16,529 bases of DNA from Hymenobacter sp. (GCA_025362615.1 JANYFQ010000045.1:1-16529); one strand, 5' to 3'. Shown: positions 8,010 to 16,499, numbered from the stretch's first letter. A program made the numbers and translations. Notes: a model not told the origin generated them from the sequence alone.

Positions 8010-11000
8010 ATGAAAAGACACCTACTGCTGAGTCTGCTGCTGATGCTGACTCTAATTGGCCGTGGCTGGGCCCAATCGCGCACCATTTCGGGGCGGGTGA
8101 TTGACAAGGCTACCAACGAGGGCCTGCCCGGCGTGAGCGTTATCGTAAAAGGCACCACCAACGGGACTGCCACAAACGCCGAAGGCCAATATTCGCTCAA
8201 TGTCACTGGCGACGGGGGCAGCATCCAGTTCAAAAACCTGGGTTACGTTAACATTGAACGCTCCATCGGCAGCTCCAATACCGTGGACGTGGCAATGGAC
8301 GTGGACACTAAGGAACTAAACGAAGTTGTGGTGACGGCCCTGGGCGTACCCCGCGAGAAGCGGGCGCTGGGCTACGCCGTGTCGGAAGTAAAGTCTGATG
8401 CCGTGGTGCAGAAGTCGGAACCCGACGTATTGCGGACGCTTTCGGGCAAAGTGCCGGGCGTGAACATCATCTCCTCGAGCGGGGTGCCCGGCTCGTCGTC
8501 GCGCATCACCATCCGGGGCAACACCTCGTTGTTGGGCAACAACCAGCCGCTGTTCATCGTGGACGGGGTGCCGTTCGACAACAGCCAGACCGATTCGGAG
8601 AACTCGCTCGTGCGCGGGGCCGGCTACTCCAGCCGCTCAGCCGACATCGACCCCAACAACATTGCCACCATCAACGTGCTCAAAGGCGCGGCGGCTGCCG
8701 CCCTCTACGGCTCGCGGGCAGCCAGCGGCGTAATTGTGATAACGACCAAAACCGGCAGCGGGCAGCGCGGCCCCAAAGGCGTACAGATTGGCTACACCAC
8801 GGCCTATTCGATTGAAAAAATCGGTGGCCTGCCCCAGTACCAGAACAACTTCGGGGCCGGGGCCAACTTCGTGCAAAGCAACGCCAACGGCTCGTGGGGG
8901 CCGCGCTTTGGCAGCAGCTACGCCCCCGACAGCATCCCGCACCCGCAGGCGGGCGCAGTTGGGTTTGGTGTACCCGCCACAGCGAAAATTCCTTACCAAG
9001 CGTACCCCAACAACGTGAAGGACTTTTTTGAAACGGGGCACGTGTACGAGAACTCGGTGTCGCTGAGCGGCACCGGCGATGCGGCCTCGTTCAACGCCAT
9101 TCTTTCGCGCTCCGACATTGCGGGTACCATTCCGTACTCGAAATTCACGCGCAACAACTTCAGCGCCGGCGGGTCGGGCTCGTTCAATAAGTTCACAGTG
9201 GCGGGCAGCGTGGCTTACACCAACAGCGAGCAGCGCGGGCCGCAGCTCGGAGCCAACAACGCCGTGGGCAGCGCTTCGGCCTTTGCCCGCATTTTGTTTC
9301 TGACCCGTAGCCTCGACTTGCAGGGCTTGCCCTACAAAAACTCGGTGGACAACTCACAGGCCTTCGGCTGGCTCACGGCGCAAGCCGACAACCCGCGTTG
9401 GTCGGTAGAAAACAATTCCTTTGCCTCGCGGGTGGACCGCGTGGTGGGCAGCACTTCGATGAGCTACGCCTTTAAGGAGTGGCTGACGTTGAGCTACACC
9501 GGCGGCATCAACACCTACACCGATGTGCGCCGCACCACCGTACGGTCTGGCTCGAACGCCTTCGGCGGCATCGGCAACATCATCGAGGACAACATCCAGA
9601 ACACCGAACTTGAGCAAACCCTGCTCCTGACGTTCAATAAAAACCTGACCGAAGACGTGAGCCTGCGGGCCTCGTTTGGCCAGAACGTGAACCAGCGCGA
9701 GTTCAACTCGACTTCGGCCGTGGGCAGCTCGACCATCATCTTCGGCATCGACAACATCGAGAATACGCTCTCGAAAAACACCAACGGCTACGACTACTTC
9801 AAGCGGCGCCTCATGGGCCTGCTCGGCGACGTGACGGTGGGCTACAAGGAGTGGGTGTTTTTGACGGCAACGGCCCGTAACGACTGGTCTTCGACGCTCA
9901 ACATCGGCGGCGACGTGAACCGCCCCGGCCGCTCGTTCTTCTACCCCAGCATCAGCGGCTCGTTGGTGGTCAACGAAGCCCTGAACATTGATGCGCCTTG
10001 GCTCTCGCTACTCAAGTTGCGGGCCGCTTACGCCAAAGTGGGCAAGGACGCGCTGCCCTACCAATCGGGGCCGCGCCGCTACGTCATCAACCCCGGCTAC
10101 GGCAACTTCGGGCAGGGCATTGGCACGGTGTTTCCGTTTCAGCCGGTGGGTGGCAACAGCATCAGCGCCCTGCAAACCTACAACACCATCACCAACCCCA
10201 ACCTGACCCCGGAATTTACGACGGAGGCCGAATTTGGCGGCGAGGTGTCGTTGTTCAAGAACCGGATTTCGGTGAACGCTTCGTACTACACCAAGAGCAC
10301 AACCAACCAGATTGCCCCGATTTCGCTGCCATCTTCGACCGGCTACGGGGCTTACGTGACCAACTTCGGGGAGGTAACCAACAAGGGCATCGAGATTGAG
10401 TCGCGCTTTGTGCCGGTGGAAGTGGCTGGTTTCCGCTGGACGCTTGGCTACAACTTTACCCGCAACCGCAACCTCATCGTGAGCTTGGCCGATGGCATTG
10501 ACCAGATTACCTTTGGCAGCAGCTTCGGGTCGGGCCTGATTCAGGCCATCCACCAGCCGGGGCAGCCTTACGGTGTATTCTACGGCTCGGCGGCGGCCCG
10601 CGACGAGAACGGCAACAAACTCATCAACGCCAACACCGGCCGCCTCATCCTCAACCCCGACCCGCAGATTATCGGCAATCCGAACCCGGATTTCACGATG
10701 AGCTTCATCAACGGCTTCACCTACAAAGGGCTGAACCTGAATTTTTTGGTTGATTACCGCAAAGGGGGCAGCCTTTACTCCACCACCTTGCAGTCGTACC
10801 TAGGCCGCGGCGCTACCCGCGACACCGAAGACCGTGACCGCGTGGTGGTCATCAAGGGTACCGAGGCCCGGATTGACAACGCCGGCAACATCATCATCAG
10901 CCACAACGCCGACGGCAGCGTGGTGCCCAACAGCCGGGCCATCTCGGTGAACGACCTGTACTTCGGGGCCGGCTCGGCCGCGCTGGGCGGCTACGCCGAG

Positions 11001-11270
11001 CAGTCGGTGTACGATGCCACCACGGTGCGCCTGCGCGAAGTCACGCTGGGCTACGACCTGCCCAAGTCGTTGCTGAGCAAGACGCCGTTTGGCCTGCTCA
11101 ACATCTCGCTCTCGGGCCGTAACCTGTACTGGTACTCGCCCAACCTGCCGAAGTACACCAACTTCGACCCCGAAACCAGCACTTTTGGCTCGGGCAACAA
11201 CCAGGGCTTCGAGTACACCAACGCGCCCTCGACCCGCCGCTACGGCGTAAACCTGCGCGTGACCTTTTAA
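8010..11270 (+). CDS. SusC/RagA-family TonB-dependent outer-membrane transporter (pair 2)
   Basis: This second TonB-powered outer-membrane importer has 1086 residues, with a signal peptide (likely cleaved after GWA at residue 21), a carboxypeptidase-regulatory-like domain at about 25-95 (GRVIDKATNEGLPGVSVIVKG), a TonB-box-like LNEVVVTALG, and a plug with IRGNTSLLGNNQPLFIVDGVPFDNS and INVLKGAAAAALYGSRAASGVIVITTKTG. The barrel ends in LRVTF. It is divergent from susC1 and of the same architecture, but the sequence and base composition are clearly different (one sampled line is 65% GC), so it is not a recent tandem duplicate. The ATG follows an A/T-rich stretch without a Shine-Dalgarno sequence. 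It is first in an operon with susD2 (26-bp gap) and a small lipoprotein gene. Substrate cannot be inferred. Confidence 0.96.
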   Translation: MKRHLLLSLLLMLTLIGRGWAQSRTISGRVIDKATNEGLPGVSVIVKGTTNGTATNAEGQYSLNVTGDGGSIQFKNLGYVNIERSIGSSNTVDVAMDVDTKELNEVVVTALGVPREKRALGYAVSEVKSDAVVQKSEPDVLRTLSGKVPGVNIISSSGVPGSSSRITIRGNTSLLGNNQPLFIVDGVPFDNSQTDSENSLVRGAGYSSRSADIDPNNIATINVLKGAAAAALYGSRAASGVIVITTKTGSGQRGPKGVQIGYTTAYSIEKIGGLPQYQNNFGAGANFVQSNANGSWGPRFGSSYAPDSIPHPQAGAVGFGVPATAKIPYQAYPNNVKDFFETGHVYENSVSLSGTGDAASFNAILSRSDIAGTIPYSKFTRNNFSAGGSGSFNKFTVAGSVAYTNSEQRGPQLGANNAVGSASAFARILFLTRSLDLQGLPYKNSVDNSQAFGWLTAQADNPRWSVENNSFASRVDRVVGSTSMSYAFKEWLTLSYTGGINTYTDVRRTTVRSGSNAFGGIGNIIEDNIQNTELEQTLLLTFNKNLTEDVSLRASFGQNVNQREFNSTSAVGSSTIIFGIDNIENTLSKNTNGYDYFKRRLMGLLGDVTVGYKEWVFLTATARNDWSSTLNIGGDVNRPGRSFFYPSISGSLVVNEALNIDAPWLSLLKLRAAYAKVGKDALPYQSGPRRYVINPGYGNFGQGIGTVFPFQPVGGNSISALQTYNTITNPNLTPEFTTEAEFGGEVSLFKNRISVNASYYTKSTTNQIAPISLPSSTGYGAYVTNFGEVTNKGIEIESRFVPVEVAGFRWTLGYNFTRNRNLIVSLADGIDQITFGSSFGSGLIQAIHQPGQPYGVFYGSAAARDENGNKLINANTGRLILNPDPQIIGNPNPDFTMSFINGFTYKGLNLNFLVDYRKGGSLYSTTLQSYLGRGATRDTEDRDRVVVIKGTEARIDNAGNIIISHNADGSVVPNSRAISVNDLYFGAGSAALGGYAEQSVYDATTVRLREVTLGYDLPKSLLSKTPFGLLNISLSGRNLYWYSPNLPKYTNFDPETSTFGSGNNQGFEYTNAPSTRRYGVNLRVTF

Positions 11271-11296
11271 ATCCAGCCCTTTCGATTTTACTTCCC

Positions 11297-13000
11297 ATGA
11301 AACTACGCATTTTTTCGGCCGCCTGCGCCTTGCTGGGCCTGCTGAATGTTACGGGCTGCAAAGACTTCTACAACGTCAATGTTGACCCGCTGCACCCCAC
11401 CTCGGCTACGCCGGCCCAACTGCTGCCGGGTACGCAGGTGGCAATGGCCACCTACCTCGGCTTTAGCCTTGAAGGTTTAGGTCAGGCCACGTCCACGCTC
11501 GTAAGCCAGCTCAACAGTTCGCGCGGCGTGGGGTCGTTCCAGCAGAATGGTGGCTCGTTCTCGAACCAATGGGCGGGGCTTTACAACGATATGCTGGCCA
11601 ACAACGAACTCATCATCGAGCAGACCACCGGTGTCGAAAACCGGAAGGCTTACCTGGGCGTGGCCCAGCTTCAGAAAGCCTACGTGTTCAGCATCATGGT
11701 TGATATGTGGGGCGATATTCCCTATTCGGAGGCTTTGAAGGGTGTCGCTAACCGCGCACCCCGCTTTGACAAGGACCGGGATATATACCTGGGCAAAGCC
11801 AACGCCGACCCCACGCAGAACATTCAGAGCCTGTTTTCGCTCATCGACGATGGCATCGCCAACGTGACCGCCGCCGGCGGTGGCGGCGTCAGCAACGACC
11901 TAATTTACGGCGGGCAATTGGCCAAGTGGGCCAAATTTGGCCGGACGCTGAAGCTCAAACTCTACAACCAAATCCGCCTCAAGCCCGGCCGCGACATTAG
12001 TGCCGATGTGACGGCGCTACTAGCGCAGCCAGCACAGCTTTTGGAAACGGCTCAGGATTTTGAAGTGCCCTACGGCTCCTCGTTCCAGCCGGAGAATCGC
12101 AACATCAGCTACCTCTCCAACTACGTGGACCCCACCCGCGAGGACTTCATCAGCCAGGATTTTTTTCGGGTCATGGCACGTCGTAATGACCCCCGCTTGC
12201 CCTTCTATTTTTACACCCAGGCCAAGGGGGCAACCGGCTCGGTCGATTTTGACACCGCCGCCACGGTGGCCGGCATTACCTACAACTTTGCCACGGTGCG
12301 GCTGGGCAGCACGGGCGTACTGGCCTCGACGGCCGCTGCCAACCTCTACACCCTGCCGGGCCTGTACCCCGGCGGCGGTCGTTTTGATGCCGGGTCGGGG
12401 ACGAGCCGCAGTGCCGGAGCCGACTTTACCTACGCCCGTGGGGTCGTGGCCCAGCGTCTGCTAACCACTGCCAGCCGCTACTTCACCGAAGCTGAATTGC
12501 GACTGACCTTACCGCTGAACCCCGCTGCTGCCCGCGCTGCTTACAACCGGGGCATTCAGGAAGCATTTTTGAAGGTAGATGCCATTGGTAAAGCCGAGGG
12601 CACTTCCACCACAGCGGTCGGTGCCATCCCGAATGTAACCATCCCGAACGTCGCCCCGACCGCGCCTCGGGTGGTTGCTTACATCGCCAGCGCGATGACT
12701 CGCTACGATTTCACTTTCGACCGCAACGGCATCGTCACCACCACGCCCACCAACGACGAGCAGAAACTATCGGCCATCATGTACGAGAAATACGTGGCCG
12801 GTTTCGGATTCGGCGAAGACATCTGGACCGATTACCGGCGTACCGGGAAGCCCGCCATCCGGGCCCCCGGCGATGTGCCCGGCACGGTGGCTACGGGTAG
12901 CCGCCCCGAACGTTTGTTCTACGATTTGGGCGAGTTGACCTCCAACCGCAACGCCCCGCGTCAGCAACCGGCACCTACTTCCACCATCTTCTGGAAGTAA
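11297..13000 (+). CDS. SusD/RagB-family surface lipoprotein (pair 2)
   Basis: This is the substrate-capturing lid lipoprotein for the SusC2 channel, on the cell surface. It has 567 residues with a lipoprotein signal peptide ending in the lipobox NVTGC. Cys21 is followed by KDFYNVNVDP, a basic residue then an acidic one, resembling the lipoprotein export signal known in Bacteroidota. Features of the SusD-like_2 type include LAQLQKAYVFSIMVDMWGDIPYSEAL-like text at about 124-150 and the near-C-terminal MYEKYVAGFGFGEDIWTDYRRTGKP. It ends 33 bp before the next lipoprotein gene. Together with susC2 it makes a complete transporter. Family is secure, ligand unknown. Confidence 0.94.
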   Translation: MKLRIFSAACALLGLLNVTGCKDFYNVNVDPLHPTSATPAQLLPGTQVAMATYLGFSLEGLGQATSTLVSQLNSSRGVGSFQQNGGSFSNQWAGLYNDMLANNELIIEQTTGVENRKAYLGVAQLQKAYVFSIMVDMWGDIPYSEALKGVANRAPRFDKDRDIYLGKANADPTQNIQSLFSLIDDGIANVTAAGGGGVSNDLIYGGQLAKWAKFGRTLKLKLYNQIRLKPGRDISADVTALLAQPAQLLETAQDFEVPYGSSFQPENRNISYLSNYVDPTREDFISQDFFRVMARRNDPRLPFYFYTQAKGATGSVDFDTAATVAGITYNFATVRLGSTGVLASTAAANLYTLPGLYPGGGRFDAGSGTSRSAGADFTYARGVVAQRLLTTASRYFTEAELRLTLPLNPAAARAAYNRGIQEAFLKVDAIGKAEGTSTTAVGAIPNVTIPNVAPTAPRVVAYIASAMTRYDFTFDRNGIVTTTPTNDEQKLSAIMYEKYVAGFGFGEDIWTDYRRTGKPAIRAPGDVPGTVATGSRPERLFYDLGELTSNRNAPRQQPAPTSTIFWK

Positions 13001-13033
13001 GCCCTTCCCTCACCGCTTATCATTGTTTTTCAC

Positions 13034-13702
13034 ATGAAAAATCTTTTTTTCGGCCTGAGCCTGGCCCTGGCCGGCGCTGGGGCGCTGGTAGGCTGCCGCG
13101 ACACCAGCAAACTGCCCGAGCCGGTCATCGAGAGCCTGCCGCTGCTGTTGCCCGAGTTCTCGACCGACACGGCCAAGACGTTCTACGATTACAACCGGGC
13201 CCGCAAAAGCCTTAATGACCTGAGGAGGGACAACGAAGTCCGCCCCGTATTCGAGTTCGTCATCAACCCCACGAGCCGCGACGTAAAAATCCGTACCGTG
13301 GAGGTATACAAAAGCTTTGGCACCCCCGTAGGTACGGTTCCAACATCTAGTCCTCCTACCCTGGCTCCTTTGGGCCGGAACTTCAACTTCGGACCGCGCA
13401 TCAAAATTGGGGAGTACAGCAGCTTCCCGGCTACGGTGACGCTCAAGAGCGATGATGCCATTGCCGACCTGCCTTACATTCCGGCTGGACTGGGCGGGCG
13501 TACGCAGTTAGTTGCGCCTGTAAACGACGGTGCGGCGGCCGTAGCCATTGCACCCGGCACGGCCATCGTGTTTTCGTTTGAATATGTCCTGGAAGACGGG
13601 CGGCGCATCATCCTGACCCCGTTGGACGCGCGTGGTGCCATCACGGGTACGTTTGCTGCTGCTCCCTATGCAGCAGTGGCTTTGTTTAAAACATTGAACT
13701 AA
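13034..13702 (+). CDS. Small lipoprotein of unknown function in the susC2-susD2 operon
   Basis: I do not recognise a named family. The 222-residue product has a lipoprotein signal peptide (MKNLFFGLSLALAGAGALVGC) with Cys21 followed by RDTSKLPEP. The mature part reads as mostly beta strand: VRPVFEFVINPTSRDVKIRTVEVYKSF at about 72-98, then IKIGEYSSFPATVTL and TAIVFSFEYVLEDGRRI near the end. This resembles, from memory, Ig-like or PKD-like accessory proteins often coded after SusD, where a VEVYKSF strand, a SFPATVTL strand and a DGR-containing strand recur. Its position, third in the operon and just before the terminator, suggests an auxiliary surface ligand-binding or stabilising role, by analogy with SusE/F-type proteins. 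That role is inference. Gene reality is supported by the lipobox and operon spacing. Confidence 0.82.
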   Translation: MKNLFFGLSLALAGAGALVGCRDTSKLPEPVIESLPLLLPEFSTDTAKTFYDYNRARKSLNDLRRDNEVRPVFEFVINPTSRDVKIRTVEVYKSFGTPVGTVPTSSPPTLAPLGRNFNFGPRIKIGEYSSFPATVTLKSDDAIADLPYIPAGLGGRTQLVAPVNDGAAAVAIAPGTAIVFSFEYVLEDGRRIILTPLDARGAITGTFAAAPYAAVALFKTLN

Positions 13703-13717
13703 ACCGGCTGCGAACCC

Positions 13718-13760
13718 AAAAAAAGAAGCCCTTACCAACTTGGTAAGGGCTTCTTTTTTT
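13718..13760. terminator. Bidirectional terminator with a 20-bp perfect stem
   Basis: Bases 13718-13737 are exactly complementary to 13741-13760, with the loop ACT. Seven A on the left and seven T on the right give T tracts on both strands. It lies between the convergent susC2 operon and hslU and probably ends both. Confidence 0.92.
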
Positions 13761-13792
13761 GCGCCTGCGCTGGCAGTTGCCGGGCCAACAGG

Positions 13793-15229
13793 TTACAAGA
13801 TATACTGGCTCAAATCGCGGTTTTTCACCATGTCGGCCAGGCGCTCGTCCACGAGTTCGGGAGTGATGTGGACCTGAGCGTGGGCGGCGATTTTATCGGG
13901 CACGTCGAAGAGGATTTCGTTGAGCAGGCGGCTCATGACGGTGTGCAGGCGGCGGGCGCCGATGTTTTCGACGGTGGCGTTCACCTCGGCGGCGATGGCG
14001 GCGAGGCGGTCGAGGGCTTCGTCGGCGAAGGTGAGGGTGACGTCTTCGGCCAGCAGCAGGGCTTCGTACTGCTTGGTGAGGGCGTTTTTGGGGTGGCGCA
14101 GGATGCGGACGAAGTCGGCCTGGGTCAGGGGTTGCAGCTCGACGCGGATGGGGAAACGGCCTTGCAGCTCGGGGATGAGGTCGGAGGGCTTGCTGACGTG
14201 GAAGGCCCCGGCGGCGATGAACAAAATATGGTCGGTATTGACGATGCCGTACTTGGTGTTTACGGCCGAGCCTTCGACGATGGGCAGCAGGTCGCGCTGT
14301 ACGCCCTGGCGGCTGACGTCGGGGCCGCCGCCGCCGCTTTTGCCGCCGCTGCTGGCCACCTTGTCAATCTCGTCGATGAAGATGATGCCCGCGTTTTCGG
14401 CCTGCCGGATGGCTTCGTCCTTCACCTCGTCCATGTCGATGAGCTTGGCGGCTTCGTCGTCAAGCAGCAGCTTGCGGGCCTCGGCGATGGTGACCTTGCG
14501 CTTGCGGCTGCGCTTGGGCACCATGCTGCCGAGCATATCTTGGAGGCCGGAAAGGGCGGCCTCGTCCATGCCCGGAGGCGCGCCCATGATGCCGACGCTG
14601 GGGCCGGGCTGGGCGACGTTGATTTCGATGCGGCGGTCTTCGAGCTCGCCGTTGCGGATTTTTTCGCGGAAGCGGGCGCGGGTGCGCTCGTTGAGTTCGT
14701 GGTCGGCGGCGGGCATTTCTTCGGCTGCGGTGTCGTCGTCGGCGCTGTCATCCGGCCCGAAACCCAGCGGTTTGGCTTTGCTTTTCTTACCGGCCGGCTG
14801 CTTGACGGGCGGGATGAGCGCGTCCAGAATCAACTCCTCGACTGCCTCGGCGGCTTGCAGGCGCACGGCTTCCTGCCGGCGCTGCCGGACGCGGTTTACG
14901 CTCTGTTCGGCCAGGTCGCGGACCATGCTTTCGACGTCGCGCCCCACGTAGCCTACTTCGGTGAACTTGCTGGCTTCCACCTTCACAAACGGCGCGTCGG
15001 CGAGGTGAGCGAGGCGGCGGGCGATTTCGGTTTTGCCCACGCCGGTGGCCCCAATCATGAGGATGTTGTTGGGCACAATTTCGGCCTGCATATCGGCCGG
15101 GGCGTGCAGGCGCCGCCAGCGGTTGCGGAGCGCAATGGCGACGTGCCGCTTGGCTTCGTGCTGGCCCACAATATACTTATCGAGTTCGGCCACAATCTGG
15201 GCCGGGGTGAGGAAGGTGTCTTGGAGCAT
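13793..15229 (-). CDS. hslU: ATP-dependent protease ATPase subunit HslU
   Basis: This AAA+ hexamer unfolds proteins and feeds them to the HslV peptidase in the cytosol, part of the heat-shock protein quality system. With ATG at 15229 it has 478 residues (E. coli about 443). Visible are the Walker A GATGVGKT (60-67), pore loop GYVG (93-96), an intermediate domain (about 110-240), Walker B IIFIDE (282-287), the arginine-finger region LQGRFPIR (355-362), sensor-2 GARR (424-427) and the C-terminal RDLSQYIL, close to the tail that docks into HslV. The extra length lies mostly in the intermediate domain, with a lysine-rich then acidic stretch at about 140-175. A GTG five codons upstream is possible, but the ATG fits the family start better. 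hslV is not in the window. porQ lies 114 bp upstream on the same strand. Confidence 0.95.
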   Translation of the reverse strand: MLQDTFLTPAQIVAELDKYIVGQHEAKRHVAIALRNRWRRLHAPADMQAEIVPNNILMIGATGVGKTEIARRLAHLADAPFVKVEASKFTEVGYVGRDVESMVRDLAEQSVNRVRQRRQEAVRLQAAEAVEELILDALIPPVKQPAGKKSKAKPLGFGPDDSADDDTAAEEMPAADHELNERTRARFREKIRNGELEDRRIEINVAQPGPSVGIMGAPPGMDEAALSGLQDMLGSMVPKRSRKRKVTIAEARKLLLDDEAAKLIDMDEVKDEAIRQAENAGIIFIDEIDKVASSGGKSGGGGPDVSRQGVQRDLLPIVEGSAVNTKYGIVNTDHILFIAAGAFHVSKPSDLIPELQGRFPIRVELQPLTQADFVRILRHPKNALTKQYEALLLAEDVTLTFADEALDRLAAIAAEVNATVENIGARRLHTVMSRLLNEILFDVPDKIAAHAQVHITPELVDERLADMVKNRDLSQYIL

Positions 15230-15253
15230 ACGTAGGGGCGGCACTCTCGCGCA

Positions 15254-15337
15254 AGGTTTCGCGTAGGTTGGAAACAGGTTTCGCGGTTTCGAAAATGCCC
15301 GAACCTACGCGAAACCTATCTTCAACCTACGCGAAAC
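15254..15337. repeat. Cluster of GTTTCGCGTAGGTT direct and inverted repeats before hslU
   Basis: The 14-base unit GTTTCGCGTAGGTT occurs exactly three times: on the plus strand at 15256-15269 and on the minus strand at 15302-15315 and 15324-15337, the latter two 22 bases apart. The first and second extend to a perfect 16-bp inverted repeat (15254-15269 with 15302-15317) around a 32-base spacer. The spacer holds a partial copy (AGGTTTCGCGGTTT, near 15277-15290). It fills nearly all the space between porQ and hslU and could be an operator, an attenuating hairpin or a dispersed repeat. Confidence 0.85.
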
Positions 15338-15343
15338 ATCGCG

Positions 15344-16369
15344 CTATTTTTTAATGAGTGCCTTGCTGATTGTGAAGTAGTTGCTGGCCGCCGCCGCTTG
15401 CAGCGTGGCGTAAGTATAGTCGAGTTGAAAACCGCTGATGGCGATTTTAGCCCCGAAACTCAGGCCGGCGCTGCCGCTGGTGTTGTCGAGGCGTAACTCG
15501 CGACGCTGCAAATGGTTGTACCCGACGCGGAACTCCAGATTGGTGCTGAGCACCAGCGCCGCGCCCACGGTAAAGTGCCGAGCCAGATTGTCGGCGAAGC
15601 TAAAGGCTTGCTTTTTGTCATCCGTGCTGCCATCGAGCAAAGTCAGGCGGGCGTTGGGGTCGCGGTACTGAATGTCCCAGCGCTGCAAGTGGTGGGCCGT
15701 GAGGGAGAAACGCACCGGCATATGCTCGGGCTTGATGGTGGTGCCGAGCTGCACGTCGAGCGGCAGTGGGCCGCGCTCCCGGCCGGGGTAAGCGGTGAGC
15801 TGCGCGCCGGCGTTTTTCACGGCCAGCCCGACGGTGAAGTCGCTGGTGGGGTGCTTGAACACCGCGCCCAGGTCGGCCAATAGCGCCACCGAGCGGTCGC
15901 CGACCAGGCTCGAAACGGCCAGCTTGGGCGTAGCAGCCAGGGTAAACTTGCCCCGCGTGTGGGCGTTCGTAACACCAACCGTGAACTCATTCACCCCAAA
16001 AGCACCCAACGAGTTACCAGCGGCATCATAGCTTTGAAAATCGCCGTAGTTAAGGTACGTCAGCGCCGCGCCGATGCGGCCGTATTTCTCGGTGTTGAAA
16101 ACGTAAGCCGCCGTGCTCTGCCGGATGTCGCCGACGTAAGCCACGTAATTCAGAGCCAGCCGGTTGTCCATCTCAGCGTTAAGCAGCGCGGGGTTGCCGA
16201 AGAGCATTCCGGGGTCGTTGGTGCGGGCTGATACATTCATGCCGCCCAGGGCCGCGAGTTGGGCGTTGGGGGGCAAATCGAGGAAAGGAAACACCACGCG
16301 CCCACCCAACTGCTGCGCGGCAGCGGGCAACACAGTGAGGGAAATGAGGGCCAGGAAAAGCTGCTTCAT
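15344..16369 (-). CDS. porQ: Type IX secretion system protein PorQ
   Basis: PorQ is an outer-membrane beta-barrel of the PorV/FadL-like type needed by the type IX secretion and surface-attachment system of Bacteroidota. The 341 residues from ATG 16369 begin with a signal peptide, MKQLFLALISLTVLPAAAQ, cleaved near residue 18-19. The next part, VFPFLDLPPNAQLAALGGMNVSARTNDPGMLFGNPALLN, is the PorQ-type opening. The rest reads as alternating beta strands ending in YTYATLQAAAASNYFTISKALIKK. A TTG 20 codons upstream would add residues before the signal peptide and is rejected. A possible -7 element, CACTTTTG (16434-16427, minus strand, 7 of 8 to TAnnTTTG), lies about 58 bases upstream, but I see no matching -33 element. 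Other T9SS genes are not in the window, which is usual because they are scattered. Confidence 0.85.
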   Translation of the reverse strand: MKQLFLALISLTVLPAAAQQLGGRVVFPFLDLPPNAQLAALGGMNVSARTNDPGMLFGNPALLNAEMDNRLALNYVAYVGDIRQSTAAYVFNTEKYGRIGAALTYLNYGDFQSYDAAGNSLGAFGVNEFTVGVTNAHTRGKFTLAATPKLAVSSLVGDRSVALLADLGAVFKHPTSDFTVGLAVKNAGAQLTAYPGRERGPLPLDVQLGTTIKPEHMPVRFSLTAHHLQRWDIQYRDPNARLTLLDGSTDDKKQAFSFADNLARHFTVGAALVLSTNLEFRVGYNHLQRRELRLDNTSGSAGLSFGAKIAISGFQLDYTYATLQAAAASNYFTISKALIKK

Positions 16370-16433
16370 GGGTTGAAGATACGACCGGAAAAGAAGCCGG
16401 GAGGCGGCGTAACGCAGCCAGCGCGGCAAAAGT

Positions 16434-16468
16434 GTAGCGCGGGGTTTCGGCCTATGCCGCCGCGTTGG
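16434..16468 (+). repeat. Possible decayed REP-like copy
   Basis: This stretch starts with GTAGCGCGGG and ends with CGCGTTGGG, both resembling the flanks of the intact copy that follows at 16469, but the central hairpin is replaced by an unrelated palindrome-like GGTTTCGGCC...GCC stretch. It may be an old tandem copy. The resemblance could be chance in GC-rich DNA. Confidence 0.35.
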
Positions 16469-16499
16469 GTAGCGCGGGTTTTAAACCCGCGCGTTGAGG
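16469..16499 (+). repeat. REP-like palindrome, copy C
   Basis: The hairpin at 16472-16492 (at least 9 bp, 10 bp if the central T/A pair forms) is flanked by GTA and GTTGAGG. It differs from the reverse complement of copy B at three of 31 positions: one in the loop and two that pair with each other (A-T there, G-C here), so the stem is kept. Confidence 0.75.

Noticed and set aside
13868..15235. Long open frame antisense to hslU (455 codons)
   Set aside because: The opposite strand encodes a full HslU with all motifs. This translation is a compositionally biased shadow.
15230..15244. GTG start five codons upstream for HslU
   Set aside because: It adds only MPPLR. MLQDTFLTP from the ATG fits the usual HslU opening better. 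The GTG cannot be fully excluded.
15254..15337. Short CRISPR-like array
   Set aside because: The units are in both orientations, only 14 bases long and with an unequal, very short spacer. No cas gene is nearby.
15230..15343. hslV expected beside hslU
   Set aside because: No peptidase gene fits in the 114-base gap or elsewhere in the window, so hslV must lie elsewhere.
16370..16429. TTG start 20 codons upstream for PorQ
   Set aside because: It would place 20 residues with several arginines before a clean signal peptide that begins at ATG 16369.
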